DNA from: Takashimella koratensis
Lineage: Eukaryota; Basidiomycota; Tremellomycetes; Trichosporonales; Tetragoniomycetaceae
DNA: 64,000 nt
Assembly: GCA_003116875.1 (NCBI GenBank)
Contig: BCKT01000007.1
Location: forward strand, 294,300-358,299
Reading direction: 5' to 3'
Positions 32,523 to 43,687 of the stretch are shown here, one piece after another. A program made the translations under genes and the position numbers. Position 1 is the stretch's first letter; the number at the start of each line of letters is the position of its first letter. The notes beneath the pieces are model-generated. The model was not told where the DNA came from, did not search any database, and was given only the letters and a program-made list of their open reading frames with translations.

Positions 32523-34830
32523 CTAGTAAGTGGACCGATCTGCGAGCCTCCATTCTCTCAATGGGCCCCACCAACTCCATCCTGTCCCTACATCGTCTCT
32601 ATTCCTTGCCCTTACCCCAACTCCTACACCCCCTTGACCCCCTCCTCTGGTCTCATCTCGCCCATTTCTCCCTTTTCCATCCACATCACCCGCGTCTACA
32701 TCTTCCCAATCATCTTCCCGGTCCCCTCTCCCTTCCCTGTCCCCATCCCTCTCCCCTTCCCCTTCCCCCGCGCCGTCCCCATCGTGTCTCCCTTCCTCAC
32801 CTTGCTCTTCTTCTTCCCCGCCTAACAACCTCTCTGCTCTCAACCTCCTCTCTGCCTCTCTCAACCTCTTGGCACCTTCCTCATGTTCTCTCACCCCAAA
32901 GCTCCCCAACCCCCACCCTGCACCCGTTCCTCCCCCTGTACCTCCCGCTCCACCACCGCCACCACCACCATTTACCCCACCTCCTCTGCTCCTCTCTCCA
33001 CCGCTTTCCTCTCCCCTCGCGGCCATACCCCTTCCCACCGCTTCGTTCGCAAATACCCTCGATCTGCGCTCGGCCTGGTCTAGCGCCCGCACCCTTGTCG
33101 CGTCCTCGTGCGCCCGCCGGAGTCGACGCAGGTACACTGTCGCCCACATCGCAGGGAACGAGACAAACTCGCCCAGGCTCCGGGGCGCATGCAGACTCGG
33201 CGTCCGCGAAGTCGAACTCGTTTCGGATACCGTACTGTTCGTCGAATTGTTTTGAAGCGCACTTCCTCTCCTGTTCGCCCCGTTCCCTCCACCTTCATTA
33301 GACTGGGCGTTACCTCCTTCACCAGCAGCGTGCGCACCGCTACCTCCACTTTCATCATGTGACATCCGCGCTCGCACTCGAGCACCAGACAAATCTTCCA
33401 TCTCAACCCCAGAATCCAACTCGAGTTCCGGATCCACCCCAAGCCCATCTTCCACATCACCTTCCCTGTCCCTCCCTCGGAACCGCAACCTCGACCCGCG
33501 GCGATCGTCCACTCCACCGCCACCGCCGAGGCCACCTGACGCTCGGCCCGAGACGGACGCTGACGAGTTGTCCGACCGCCGAGCGGAGAGGACTAGGTTC
33601 GCGACCGCTGCAGAGGCAGTAGAAGAGGCGGAACGGACACGGTTAGCGATGATGGAAGATTGGCGAGCACGAGAGCTGGCAGAGGAACCTGGACCGCCGG
33701 TTGTTTGAGCGTTGGTTGCTGCTTTGCGTTTAGCCCGGCGAACGGCTTTGCGTTGCTTTCGCTCGGCTCGCTCAATCAGGTCCTATAAGATATCACGTTA
33801 GCTCTAGCATGTCACCAGAAGAGTGAGCCAGACTCACCTCGACTTCACCAATACCCATTCCCGCGCCGACCCACCACCACCACCCTAGCCAAGTCTGCCA
33901 CAGGACCGCTGCCCACAGAAGATGCTGCAACCATTCTATCCCTTCTTCTTTCACCGCGATAAAATTCCCCACCGTGCTAACTAGAGCAAGGACGAGAGAT
34001 CCGCTTCCAAAGACGGCTGTACCTCCATCGAATCGCCAAGCGTGGTTCCGGTTGACTACGAACCCCCACATCACGAGGGAGAGGGTGAAGATGAGGAGAA
34101 GAGTCGAGTTGAAGACGTTGCGAATGGCGTCGCCGAGGTCGAGGACGGTACGGGATGGAGTGAGAGCGACGAAGAAAAGGGCAGAAGAGGCAATGGCTAA
34201 AGGGCCGAGGATGAAGATGATTAGGCGGGCCTCGGTGCGTGAGGGGAAGAGCAGGGTGAGAAATTGAATGTGTGTGATCTGGGTGATGTCAGCGGCGGGT
34301 ATCGTAGCGTTGGATGAGAGATCAAAATAAGAATTTGAGATAAACAGTTGTCCACTTACATTTGCGAGACCATTGTTCACCGCTTGGAGAAGCCACCAAG
34401 CTGCTTCTGATCCAATTGACCAAGTATCCGACGGGATCGAGACGGCGATATAATCGAGATCATATGGCCAGAGTCCCGCATTGTCGCTTGAGTGGTTGAG
34501 GATGACGATGATCTTGATGATTACAGAGGCGAGGCAAGAGACGATCGCGGAGAGTTGGAGGCAGTAGTTGAGCGGGGCGAGTGGGTAGTGGTATTGCGTC
34601 GTGACTGTGGGATTGAGGGGTTAGCGAGAAGAACAGGCGCGAAGAAGGTAGTGTGGATGGGCAAGGTAGAGTAAGAGCAGCCACGTACAGAGCAAGTGGA
34701 TGAGAAGAACAACGAGGAGGGTCAACGTGACACCAGCGACAATGAGCTGAACAGGGAGAGTGTAGGCAAAACTAGGCTGGTAAGCGAGGTACGGGTCGTT
34801 TGCAAACTCGACCACTGTCGCCTCGGCCAT
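32523..34830 (-). CDS. Seven-helix membrane protein with long disordered tail
   Basis: Four exons (34689-34830, 34360-34604, 33838-34278, 32523-33782) encode 695 residues. I count seven hydrophobic segments in the first 275 residues: VQLIVAGVTLTLLVVLLIHL; LQLSAIVSCLASVIIKIIVI; WWLLQAVNNGLANI; LIIFILGPLAIASSALFF; STLLLIFTLSLVMWGFVV; GSLVLALVSTVGNFIAV; and LLWAAVLWQTWLGWWWWV. The remaining 420 residues are polar: basic (ERAERKQRKAVRRAKRKAA), then Ser, Gly and Asp/Glu/Arg-rich, ending WRLADRSTY. There is no signal peptide; the N-terminus is short. The layout resembles a receptor or a scaffold membrane protein, but I see no class-specific GPCR or Rta1 motif and do not name a family. Confidence 0.7.
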
Positions 34831-35546
34831 GGCGGGCGAGTTGGGGTGAGTTTTGAGACGGAGAAGGGGAGAGGTGAGCGGGGGAGTTAGGTATCGGGTT
34901 GGGTCATGTCGAGGTGAGGTTAGGTGGGACGGGTGGAAGGGCCGGAAGAGGGAGAGCAAGTGGACAGACGGAGGTGGTTGCGGGAACCATTGTTTTGATA
35001 TTGCCTTACTGCAAGTGATTAGGAAAGCGCCGGTCTGGGATTACACCCGGGACCAATTCGATTACCAAGATTCCCGAGGGGTAATTGTCCCCTGGATAGT
35101 GGCTATCCTCATCAACAACTGGGTCGCTCACCATCTCTTCTTGTTCTCTTCCTCACTCTCCACGTCGCGGGACACCCGTACCCACCTCTCCCCCAACCTC
35201 AACCCGCACCTCACTCCGACCCCGACTCGGGCGACACCCAGCCCCACCGCCCGACCGCCTTCCTCACTTTCTCCCCAAACCCCCCTGTAGTGTATTTTGC
35301 CACTCAACCCATTGCCAGTTTGAACCCGTTGAAAAATCCTCCACCAAGCCGAGGCCTACCACCGACCTTGCCCGAGTCTCAACCCCCACCGCCCACTCAA
35401 CGACCCCGCTGCACGACACCTACGCCTGCGCCGCTTTTCCTTCCTTCCTCCAACACATCACTCATCACTCTCCCCAGGACCTCAGGATACCTCAGCGACA
35501 CCCACTTCCCACTTCCCACTTCCACCCACTTGAGCTACCTTTCAGC
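34831..35546. promoter_or_regulatory. Divergent intergenic region, 7TM / RING genes
   Basis: 716 bp between opposite start codons. The right half, upstream of the RING gene, is strongly pyrimidine-rich (CCACC/TCTCC runs), as in many leaders of this window. The centre contains an imperfect palindrome around 35032-35054 (GGTCTGGG / CCCGGGACC). No TATA was seen. Confidence 0.3.
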
Positions 35547-37748
35547 ATGGACGAGGTGATCGACCTCACTGCGTTATCCCCTTCCCCACCTCATCGTGGG
35601 CGCTCTCGTCTTTCTTCTGCCCCTCCACCCCTCTTCTCCCCTGGGCCGTCGACTCGCCGCGCAGCCTCGGGATCAGACGGCACCGCTGCGACGACCACCG
35701 CTGGCCCATCTCATCTCGTTCCTCCACGACGCCGCGCCCGCTTGGTCACTGCGAGCGAGGACGACGACGACTCCGACTACCGATACCATGAAGTCGAGGA
35801 CGACGACGACGACGACGACGATACCGTCGAGATGGGGAACAGCGCGAGCGGGGTGGGCGCGGCGTCTACCCGTGCAGAAGCCGGCACGACAGTCGGGAGC
35901 GGGACGGCGGCGACACATGTGACGAGAGCAAGGCAGCGGCTCGGCGGGAACGAGGATGAACCAATCGACATGTCCCTCTCCGATGACGATGAGGACGAAG
36001 AACCACCCCGGCGACCCTTTTCAGGTCTACCATTAAGGAGGCGCCCTTCTTTCCCCATCGACATTCCTCGACGACGAACACGCGCCGTGGATAATCAAGA
36101 CGACTTTAATCAAACTATGAATGGTATGTCCCCACTCTCCATTCGCCACGATCGCCACCGGCCCGTCATCGGCGCTGGCCTTCTTTCTCCAACGATTTCT
36201 TGTACACCCGACACTTTACCCGATCGCTTACCAATCTCGCTCCCTCTCTCCCTTTCCTCCCCTCTCCCTACTGCAGACCTCGACAATACCCTCCAGCGGC
36301 GACAGGCGCAGCTCCGGCGGCTGCGCGAGCATCGCGAGACTGAGCGTGCCGAGCGAGAGCGGGAAGAAATTTTTTCCCCACCGCCACCGGTCGTGCCGCG
36401 CCCGCACATCGGTTTAGGCGGGGCAGTCTTACGCGCAGGCGGGAGGGATGTGGTGTTCCATGGGAACGGCTCAGTGACGCGCGGTGTCGCGCCACGCCCA
36501 CGCGGGCCGGACCTCGATGATGGCGAGGATGAAGCGGAGCCTGTGGATCGGGTCGAAGCGTGGTTGGGCGACCTCGGTGGTAGCGGCGACGACGACGAGC
36601 ACCCTCATTTGCGGAGGTTCATGGCGCGCAGGCGACACTTTGGTGACCCGATGGCAGATCTTCGGCGACCCGCTGCCCCAGCTCCTTCTCCAGCCCGAGG
36701 TGCCCCGAATCAGCCGTTTGGTCAACCCCCAGGCCCGGTACGCACACGTTTCCCTCGGCCAGTCCCTGTCCGCGCAGGCGGTCGACCGGGGACACCTCAC
36801 GCCCCGCCTGCGATCTTTGGCGAAGACGAAGAGGACGCGCCTGCGGATCCAGCTCCCGCTGGCCGAGGTCGATACGGTGGCCTTGGTCGAGCGGGTTTAC
36901 TCCTCGGTCTCGACTTTGAGTTCCCGACGTTCGACCCGACGTTCCGACTCCGCGAAATGATCCAAGCTGGTACTTTTGGGCTCAATCCGTTCTTCTACCC
37001 AGCCCCCGGCGGCGCGGGCCGAAGAGGTGAGGACGACGTGGCGAATATTTTGGCCAGCGTGGAATTGCCGCCAATCCCACCTGCGCATCAAGGGTTTGCG
37101 CGTACGTTCGATATGGACGAGTTGGAGAAGGCGGTCCCGATTGAGCTTGACGACTCGGACGACGAAGCGCGCTCTCGGACTAAAAAGACTGGCGCGGGGA
37201 TCAAAGGCAAAGCGAAACCGAAGAAGCAACAGCCCTGCCTCGTATGTGCGATGTGCCTTGGCCCGCTTCTTGTTGGGTCTGCGCAAAAGTCGGACGAGGA
37301 TAGAGTGTACGCTCTTCAATGTGGGCACATGATTGATGGTCGATGCCTCGCGTCGTTGTCGGTTCCTTCACCAGACGAAGCGAGGTTGAACGCCCACCCT
37401 CCTACGCAGTACGATCTCGAGCTGAGCGGGAGTGCGGGAGAAGGTGACAGTGGGGAGGGAGATGGAGGGGATGGAGAATGGCGCGAAGAGGATGAGAAGC
37501 ATGGTCGATCCGTGACGAAAAAATTACGAACGAGGAGCGGCGCAGCGGTACCTGTCGTTCATAGGCATCAACCACCACGAGGGAAGAAGGGAGGAGCGGG
37601 GAAAGGAGGGAGACGAGCATTACCGAGGGAATATGAGTGGAAGTGTCCAGTCGAATGGTGTAAAGAGGTTCATGTGAGTGTTCAGTCTGCTGCAAGTGAA
37701 GATTGGGTGCAGAGAGAAGGAGATGGCGCTATACAGGTTTACGTGTAG
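35547..37748 (+). CDS. RING-type protein with SUMO-interacting motifs (candidate SUMO-targeted ubiquitin ligase)
   Basis: ATG at 35547 opens MDEVIDLTALS, a textbook SUMO-interacting motif at residues 4-8. Two more SIM-like stretches followed by acidic residues are DEPIDMSLSDDDEDEE (about residue 135) and VPIELDDSDDE (about residue 475). A probable in-frame intron (36124-36276, GTATGT..CTGCAG) would leave 682 residues. The C-terminal zinc finger reads CLVCAMC, then ALQCGHMIDGRCL, a long insertion, then WKCPVEWC and a conserved end GAIQVYV. The usual fifth RING Cys is replaced by Asp (GHMID). Nuclear action on sumoylated proteins is inferred. The middle is disordered and Asp- or Pro-rich. Confidence 0.7.
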   Translation: MDEVIDLTALSPSPPHRGRSRLSSAPPPLFSPGPSTRRAASGSDGTAATTTAGPSHLVPPRRRARLVTASEDDDDSDYRYHEVEDDDDDDDDTVEMGNSASGVGAASTRAEAGTTVGSGTAATHVTRARQRLGGNEDEPIDMSLSDDDEDEEPPRRPFSGLPLRRRPSFPIDIPRRRTRAVDNQDDFNQTMNGMSPLSIRHDRHRPVIGAGLLSPTISCTPDTLPDRLPISLPLSLSSPLPTADLDNTLQRRQAQLRRLREHRETERAEREREEIFSPPPPVVPRPHIGLGGAVLRAGGRDVVFHGNGSVTRGVAPRPRGPDLDDGEDEAEPVDRVEAWLGDLGGSGDDDEHPHLRRFMARRRHFGDPMADLRRPAAPAPSPARGAPNQPFGQPPGPVRTRFPRPVPVRAGGRPGTPHAPPAIFGEDEEDAPADPAPAGRGRYGGLGRAGLLLGLDFEFPTFDPTFRLREMIQAGTFGLNPFFYPAPGGAGRRGEDDVANILASVELPPIPPAHQGFARTFDMDELEKAVPIELDDSDDEARSRTKKTGAGIKGKAKPKKQQPCLVCAMCLGPLLVGSAQKSDEDRVYALQCGHMIDGRCLASLSVPSPDEARLNAHPPTQYDLELSGSAGEGDSGEGDGGDGEWREEDEKHGRSVTKKLRTRSGAAVPVVHRHQPPRGKKGGAGKGGRRALPREYEWKCPVEWCKEVHVSVQSAASEDWVQREGDGAIQVYV

Positions 37749-38243
37749 AAGTCTAGTAGGAAGAGGCTAGGAGGGGGGTGCAGGGAGGGAGAAGTTGCAG
37801 ATAGATCTATGTCGTGTATCATGGCGGATGTGTAAACGTACAGTACATTTATGTAGTCATACCCAGCATCAGAAGGGAGTCATGGATCGTAGTTGCCGTC
37901 AGTCGAGGTGACTGTGAATGGCCGCGTAGCTGGAAGCTTGCTATGGTGGTGGTCTGGTGGTCGAGTGGTCGTGTGGAGGTTAAAGTGGAGGTCCAATGAA
38001 AGTCAACGCTCATCCCTTTCAACAGATTACAGTACCCTTGACCACAACTCGTCCTTCAACAACACACTCTTCTTCTTCAACTCTGTACTACTCCTCCTTC
38101 ATCCAGTACACGGTCGAGCCCTCGTCTCTCCGCCCAGTCAGTCTTGTATCGCTGAACACGATCCCTCGAGAATTCCTTGAGAACTTGACCTTTCCACGCT
38201 TCGTCAACCACAGGTGGTTTAGACATTGCCTAACGCGTCCGAG

Positions 38244-38968
38244 ATGTCGTTCCATCCAGCACACCAACAGCCATTCACAATTGAACAAGCTCAGATGCTC
38301 GAGATTGATGTCCTTGTAGCTGGCAAGTCCCTCCACCCTCCACCCTCCACCCTCCACTCCCTGTTCCTCCATCTTTCCATCTTTCCCCTGTTTCTCGATT
38401 CTCTCAACCCTCTCTCAACTACCTACCTCACCCGACATTGTCCAGCACCCATCACCCGTCATACTGACCTGGTTCTATTCGCAGAAACTCGACGACTACA
38501 TAATTCCATCGCACATCTTGAACAGTCTCAGGCGGACCTACTCGCTGCGTTGAAGGATGAGGAAGATCTCGACCTTCGTCAAGCATACAACGAGAACCAA
38601 GAAGTCATGTGAGTCCTGACTTCTCTTTCGCCCTTTCGATCACCTTGCCTCTGGTCCATCTCGAATCGATTCCACCAGGTGGTTTGTCTGTGTCTTTCAC
38701 GCGGGCGTGCTAGGGGAGATAACGCTGACGTGTGTGGATCAGTGCAAGCCAGAAAGAGAGGATCGAGATGATTCGGTTGGCGTTGGTCGGCAAGGTCGGG
38801 GAAGAAGGGGCGAAGCATTATGGGCTAGACGTGGGCGTACCAGGTGTGCCAAGTGCACCGAGCGTGACGGGCGGTGGGGAAGGTGGAGAAGGTGGTGGTG
38901 CTATGAATGGAAGTGGGGATGTGAGCGCGGCAGAAGAGCGGATAGAGGATCACGGTGTGCACCTATGA
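38244..38968 (+). CDS. Small coiled-coil protein, Tma17/Adc17-like
   Basis: Three exons (38244-38322, 38485-38608, 38743-38968) encode 142 residues; the first intron needs a GC donor (G|GCAAGT). The core reads ETRRLHNSIAHLEQSQADL, then AYNENQEVIASQKERIEMI. This resembles yeast Tma17 (EIENSINHLQRSNARL; VRENEIVLNNYNERV), the stress-induced chaperone that pairs Rpt6 with Rpt3 in assembly of the 19S proteasome base. The Gly/Ser-rich C-terminus is not conserved. The assignment rests on the pattern of two helices only, so I leave the symbol blank. Confidence 0.6.
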
Positions 38969-39270
38969 GGTAGAGAGGGAGTTGAGTGGAGGTGTCGTTC
39001 GAGGAACGACCAACGACGGTAGTTGTTGGATACAGTCTTTGTCTGCCGTACACTGCGTGTACTGCGTGTACTAACTGGGGGACAGGGTGGCGCCGTCGTG
39101 ACGATTGCATGAGATGGGTCAAGCTACGGCTACAGTAGTTATAATGTATGGACGTGATCTATGATAAGGTGGGGGTACCAACCGGCATCGTGAATGGACG
39201 GCTGGATTTCTTCTGATGTCGTGTTCGGTGGCTAGGTGGACGAGACAAAGCAAGGATACAAAGTCATCGT

Positions 39271-40368
39271 TTAGGCCTGGCCGATCCAGCGGGCCTTGAG
39301 GTCCCTGATCGCGATCGAAGTGTTGAGCGGTGCGGGCTTGGACGCGCCACTAGCCGCGGGGTAAGTCACGTTCCCGGCGGTGACGTTGAAGGGGAATGTC
39401 GAGTTGATCGCCGACTCTCGAATAGTAGTTGGCAACGAGCCGTTTGAAGTGACGTTGAACTTGCCCTTGCAGTCGCTGTCAAGGTAAGACATGACGGTAA
39501 CGTTCTTCCCGAGCGAGATGTTACCGAAAGCAGGGTAGTACTCGTCGATCAAGTCGGCAGCGGCGAAGATGCAGTCAGAGCAAAGGGCGGTAGGAGGGAG
39601 CATCTCGAGAAGGTTGAGAGTGGTCGAGTTGCCGCCAAGAGCAGCGGTGTCGATGTAGCTGTTGGTAAGGTTGACACCGAGGTAAGAGGAGAGTTCGGTA
39701 GCGAGGGAAGTGACGCAGAAGGTGCCGTTGGTACTGTTGTACGCGGTCGAGTTGATGGGGATCGAAGCGTTGGCAGCGGAGAACGGTGCGGTGCTGGAGG
39801 ATGTCAGTAGGGAGTTTAAAGAGAAGAGGAGAGAAGAAAATGGGAAGGTTAAGAGTGACTCCCATTACTTACGTCTTCAAGCAGGCGACCTCACGGGCGA
39901 GCGGGTACAAGCCAAACACTTCATACACTGTCGAGTTTGCGATCCCGAAAAGGGAGAGATCGCTCGAACAGTTGGCGACGATGCTCTGAGCGGCGGTGGT
40001 GAGGGTGGCATTCGAGCAAGGGGACGAAGAGCAAACGGTCGAGAGGTAGTTGTCAACAGGGGGGATGACGGAGCCGTTGGTCGTGATTGCAGGGAGGAGG
40101 GAGGTGACGTGGAGGCATTGAGCGAGGGAGGAGTTGAGCGTCGAGATGACAGTGGCTTGGCACGAAGGGGAGAGGCTGGGATACGTCAGTTAAAGAAAAG
40201 CGAGGGAGAGTGGGGAAAGAGATCGGCCAATGTGAGGATTTGCCACTACCGTAGATAGACTGATGCTCACTAGGACAAAAGCTCCTCGCCAATGTACTCG
40301 GGAGTGATGGCCTGCGCCGCGGCAGAGGAGACAGCGGCGAGCGCAGCGATGGATGCGGTGAACTTCAT
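39271..40368 (-). CDS. Secreted Cys-containing glycoprotein, paralogue 1
   Basis: Three exons (40271-40368, 39873-40175, 39271-39793) encode 307 residues. A signal peptide (MKFTASIAALAAVSSAAAQA) is followed by a domain with regularly placed Cys: SPSCQ, AQCLHV, TVCSSSPCSN, ANCSSD and VACLK. A second part contains FCVTSL, LCSDCIF and DSDCKGK. There are many N-glycosylation sequons (NSS, NGS, NAT, NCS, NST, NIS, NVT). No membrane anchor or GPI signal is seen, so it is probably extracellular or wall-associated. Exon 2 is 303 nt in both this gene and the neighbour at 41774, with the same phases, proving recent common descent. A TATA-like TATATAAA lies on the minus strand at 40508-40515. Family unknown. 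Confidence 0.75.
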
Positions 40369-41773
40369 TGCGTGGGAGTAAGGGTGACGATGTAGTGTGC
40401 GATTGAAATTCGAAGTGTGGTGGGGCGTTGGGGTGGGCGTAAGGCGAAGAGGGTGTGCCAAGATGAAAGAGTTGGAAGAAGGGGAGTGAAGAGTGGTGCG
40501 CAGGTGGGTTTATATACATCTGTCATGACGGCGGCAACAAGGTGAAGATTTACATGTCCAACGAGACAGACGGAACTTTGACGTCTGCCGCATCATCATC
40601 CTACTGGAGCCCAACCAATCCCTTGTCGTATCGCCCCAGTACACCCTGGCCCCTCAGTTCACCTTCCACCAGACGGCCGCCAGCATAGCAAAGCGCAGAT
40701 TTTTGACTTTAGCCAGTAGCAGTAGTCGATGGACCAGGCTGACTGGTCGTTCCTTGGCCGAGGAAGCCGTCATCGTCTCATCGGCGCGGGGGTCCGGCCC
40801 ACTGGCGGCATCTCTGGCTCTGCCCAGTGATCAACCCTATTCTCCTCATTTCGTTGACGTCGACACGTCGTGGCTCTCCCCTTACCCCGGCGATCCCTCT
40901 CCTCTCCCCTTCCCCTCTCCCTCATCCCCTCCCTTCCCCTTCCCCACCTGCCAAGGCCAGCTCCCACGCCTACGCCTACGCAACACACTATGTCGTCTCT
41001 CGCTTAACTTGCCCCCAGATCCCCTCCGCTCGACCCGGCAAAGTGGATCCTTCGCCACTTGCCTTTCTTCTTTACCCTGACCAGTCAACCTAAACAATTG
41101 CGCAGCTGCACTGACATCGGTCGCCGTTGGCCGCCTTCAACTTCCCCTTGGGCCTGTTGGGATAACGCATAACGCTGGTTGGCACCGACCCCCAGTGACC
41201 GCGCCCCTCGCTGGCCGGTAGCCCCGGCGTCTCGGTGAACCAGGAGCACCAAGGGGACGATGTCGTCAATCCCCCTTTGTTGGACCTGGGACAAGGCCGT
41301 TTCCTGAACAATGGATCGGACGTGGGCCGCCGGGAGGGAAGAATAGACCGAGGAGAGAGATTACTGGGATTGGCTGGCGGGGAGTGGAGCAAGGGCGAGA
41401 GTAGTGGAGGGTGACGATGCGGTGCGGTCAGAGAAGAAATGCAGCATCGCACTAAACCGGACGCAGATCATGACGTCATGAACCCTCGGCCGATTGATCG
41501 TTGGTAATGTAGGTGTGGCGGATAGACAAGCGGTCCGGAATATTAGCAACATCAGCTGGAGTGGCAAAAGCGAAGCGAGGGGGTCCAAAACTCAGAGTCA
41601 AGGCTGCATAGGTTCAAAAACTAAGTATGCGAGTGAAGTATAGTCCATTTGTGAATAAAAACTGTGTATTGTCCATTGTGCAAGAGGGTATCATCACCTT
41701 CCCAACCAGGGGTATTGTGATCGTCTCGACTAAGTTTTGTTTTGTTTTTTCTCGCGCAGGGTTTGAAGGGCGC
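40369..41773. other. Intergenic region between the two secreted-protein genes
   Basis: 1.4 kb with no gene that I can support. It holds the promoter of paralogue 1 (TATATAAA on the minus strand at 40508-40515). It also carries a perfect 8-bp ATF/CREB palindrome, TGACGTCA, at 41471-41478. The part from 40880 to 40960 is C-rich. Confidence 0.4.
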
Positions 41774-43150
41774 TTAGTATCCGCGTTTGCGGTTGCAAGA
41801 GCTTGATCCCGTGGAAGTGGAATCAGCGGCCGAGGTGGAAGCCCATCCGGATCCCGAGCCGGAGGACAAGGTCGAGGTGGATCCGAGGCTCTCTCCGGGG
41901 CACTGAGCGTCGAGGTACGACTCGACCGTAATGTTACCTGAGATGGTCAAGTCAGCGAGAGAAGGGTACCACCCCTCGATCACGTCGAGAACGGCAAAGA
42001 AGTCGTCGCTGCAAAGGATATCGGAGGGGAGGAGGATACTGAGGAGGTCGGAGGTGCTGAAGCTAGATTCAAAGGACGCGAGGCTGGATTCCATGGCAGT
42101 GAGGTTGATGCTGGACTCGAGGTTGGTGAATGCCGCTTCGAGCGACGTCAAGTCAAGGTTTGAGAAAGCGCTCTCGTACGATGTAAGGTTGAGTTGATCT
42201 AGCACGGACTCGAAGTCGTTCTCCAAAGCAGTGAGGTTGAAGGTGGTGAGATCGGACTCGTACGCCGTAAAGTTGATATTCCCCAACTCGGAAGCAAGGG
42301 AAGTAAAGTCGATGCTACCTTCGATGGAAGTGAGGTCCGACTCGAGGAGCGTGAGGTTGATGGATGAAAGTGCGGTGGAGAATTCGGATTCGATAGAGGT
42401 TAGGTTCAGGTTGGAGAAGGAGGAACCGAAGGAGGAATCGAGAGAAGAGGAGAGGTTGGAGGCGATGCTGGAAAAGTCGGAAGCGTAGGCGGAGAGGAGC
42501 GAGGTCAGGGCGAAAGAGGAACCAGAGCTGCTGGAGCTGGAATCGGACCTGAAGTGGTATTAGCACAGCGAGAAAAGGACCAGTGAATCCAAGGAGTGTC
42601 ACGGGACGGGGTGACGGGGGATGGAGGGGTTGGTCGTAGACTGTTCTTCACGACTCACGAAGCCAAGCACAAGAGCTCGATAGCATCGGGATAATACCCA
42701 AATACCTCGGTAACCACTGAAGCGTTGATCCCAAGGGAGGTAAAGTCGCTTGAACAGTTCGCGACGATCCCAGCCGCCGCCGCGTTGAGGGTATTGTTCG
42801 AGCAAGGGTTGGCGCAAATGGAGGAGAGGGCGCTATCGAGGGTAGAAGTGAGGGAAGAAGTGTTGGAGGAGAAGGTAGAGGAGAGAGTGGAGATAGGGAG
42901 GCAGGTGGAAAGAGTCGAGGTGAAGGTCGTCTCAATGGCGGATTCGCAGGACGAGGAGATGCTGTGGGGGTGTTAGGAAAGTGGCGAGAGGTGGATTTGG
43001 GACTCACAGTGACGAGAGGGAAGAGGAAAGTAAAGAGGAAGAGGAGAGCAACGAAGTCAAGGAGGAGATCTCGTCGGTGATCGAACGGACAGTGGGCCGG
43101 GCAGAGGCAGAGGTCGCCACGAGGGCAACAAGGATTGAGGTATACTTCAT
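41774..43150 (-). CDS. Secreted glycoprotein with sequon repeats, paralogue 2
   Basis: Three exons (43008-43150, 42659-42961, 41774-42548) encode 406 residues. Signal peptide MKYTSILVALVATSASA. The Cys domain parallels paralogue 1: SSSCESA, STCLPI, SICANPCSNN, ANCSSDF, then a shared EVFGYYPDAIELLC. Between residues about 165 and 300 there is an insertion absent from the neighbour. It is built of repeats of the form NLTSIESEFS, INLTLLESDL, IDFTSLASEL, INFTAYESDL, FNLTALENDF and LNLTSYESAF, nearly all with an N-glycosylation sequon. The C-terminal part LCSDDFFAVLDVIEGWYPSL matches LCSDCIFAAADLIDEYYPAF of paralogue 1, though one Cys is lost. The end is Ser/Gly-rich. No GPI signal is evident. Confidence 0.75.
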
Positions 43151-43608
43151 CTTGGAGGGTAAGAAGGTGGAATACAGAGGTGAGAGGCTCGATAAGTTAA
43201 GAGTATTGTGACGTGGTAAAGGCAGGAGTGAAAGGTAGATAGGGGGTGTTGAGAAGAGACGAGAAGAGGGTCGGAGGTGGGGTCTTTATATGCGCTAAAG
43301 AGAAGGGAAGACAACAACGGCTTCGGATCGTGGATCACCTGTTGACTCGTCACCACTCACATGAGTATCTAAATTTGAACTAGCGGAGATACAACACAGC
43401 AACGAGCCCGATTTCTCCTGGATCCGCATTTTATCATCTCTCGTTTCTGCGGATCCTGCGGCTCTTCCCGACCGTGCCGACCGCCTGCATGTTGTTTATT
43501 TTCAGAACATTACTTCCTTCTCCCTCCCCCGTCCTAATCTTTCCCCTTCTGATCGACTCACCCCGTGATCTTCATACCTGTGCTAACGATCTTCTCAAAC
43601 AAAGGACC

Positions 43609-43609
<1 letters not shown>

Positions 43610-43639
<30 letters not shown>

Positions 43640-43642
43640 TCC

Positions 43643-43681
<39 letters not shown>
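43610..43681 (+). repeat. Poly-C tract followed by a (CT)n microsatellite
   Basis: 29 C (43610-43638), a short CATCCTTC spacer, then uninterrupted CT dinucleotides from about 43646 to 43681. It lies in a gene-free interval between the secreted-protein gene start and the aminopeptidase end. Confidence 0.9.

Positions 43682-43687
<6 letters not shown>

Noticed and set aside
32561..33301. Plus-strand Pro/Leu/Ser-rich frame opposite the 7TM protein tail
   Set aside because: Shadow of the Gly/Arg/Glu-rich tail; no motif.
37672..37710. Possible 39-nt intron (GTGAGT..GTGCAG) near the end of the RING gene
   Set aside because: The uninterrupted reading VHVSV...GAIQVYV fits the conserved C-terminal end that I recall for related fungal RING proteins.
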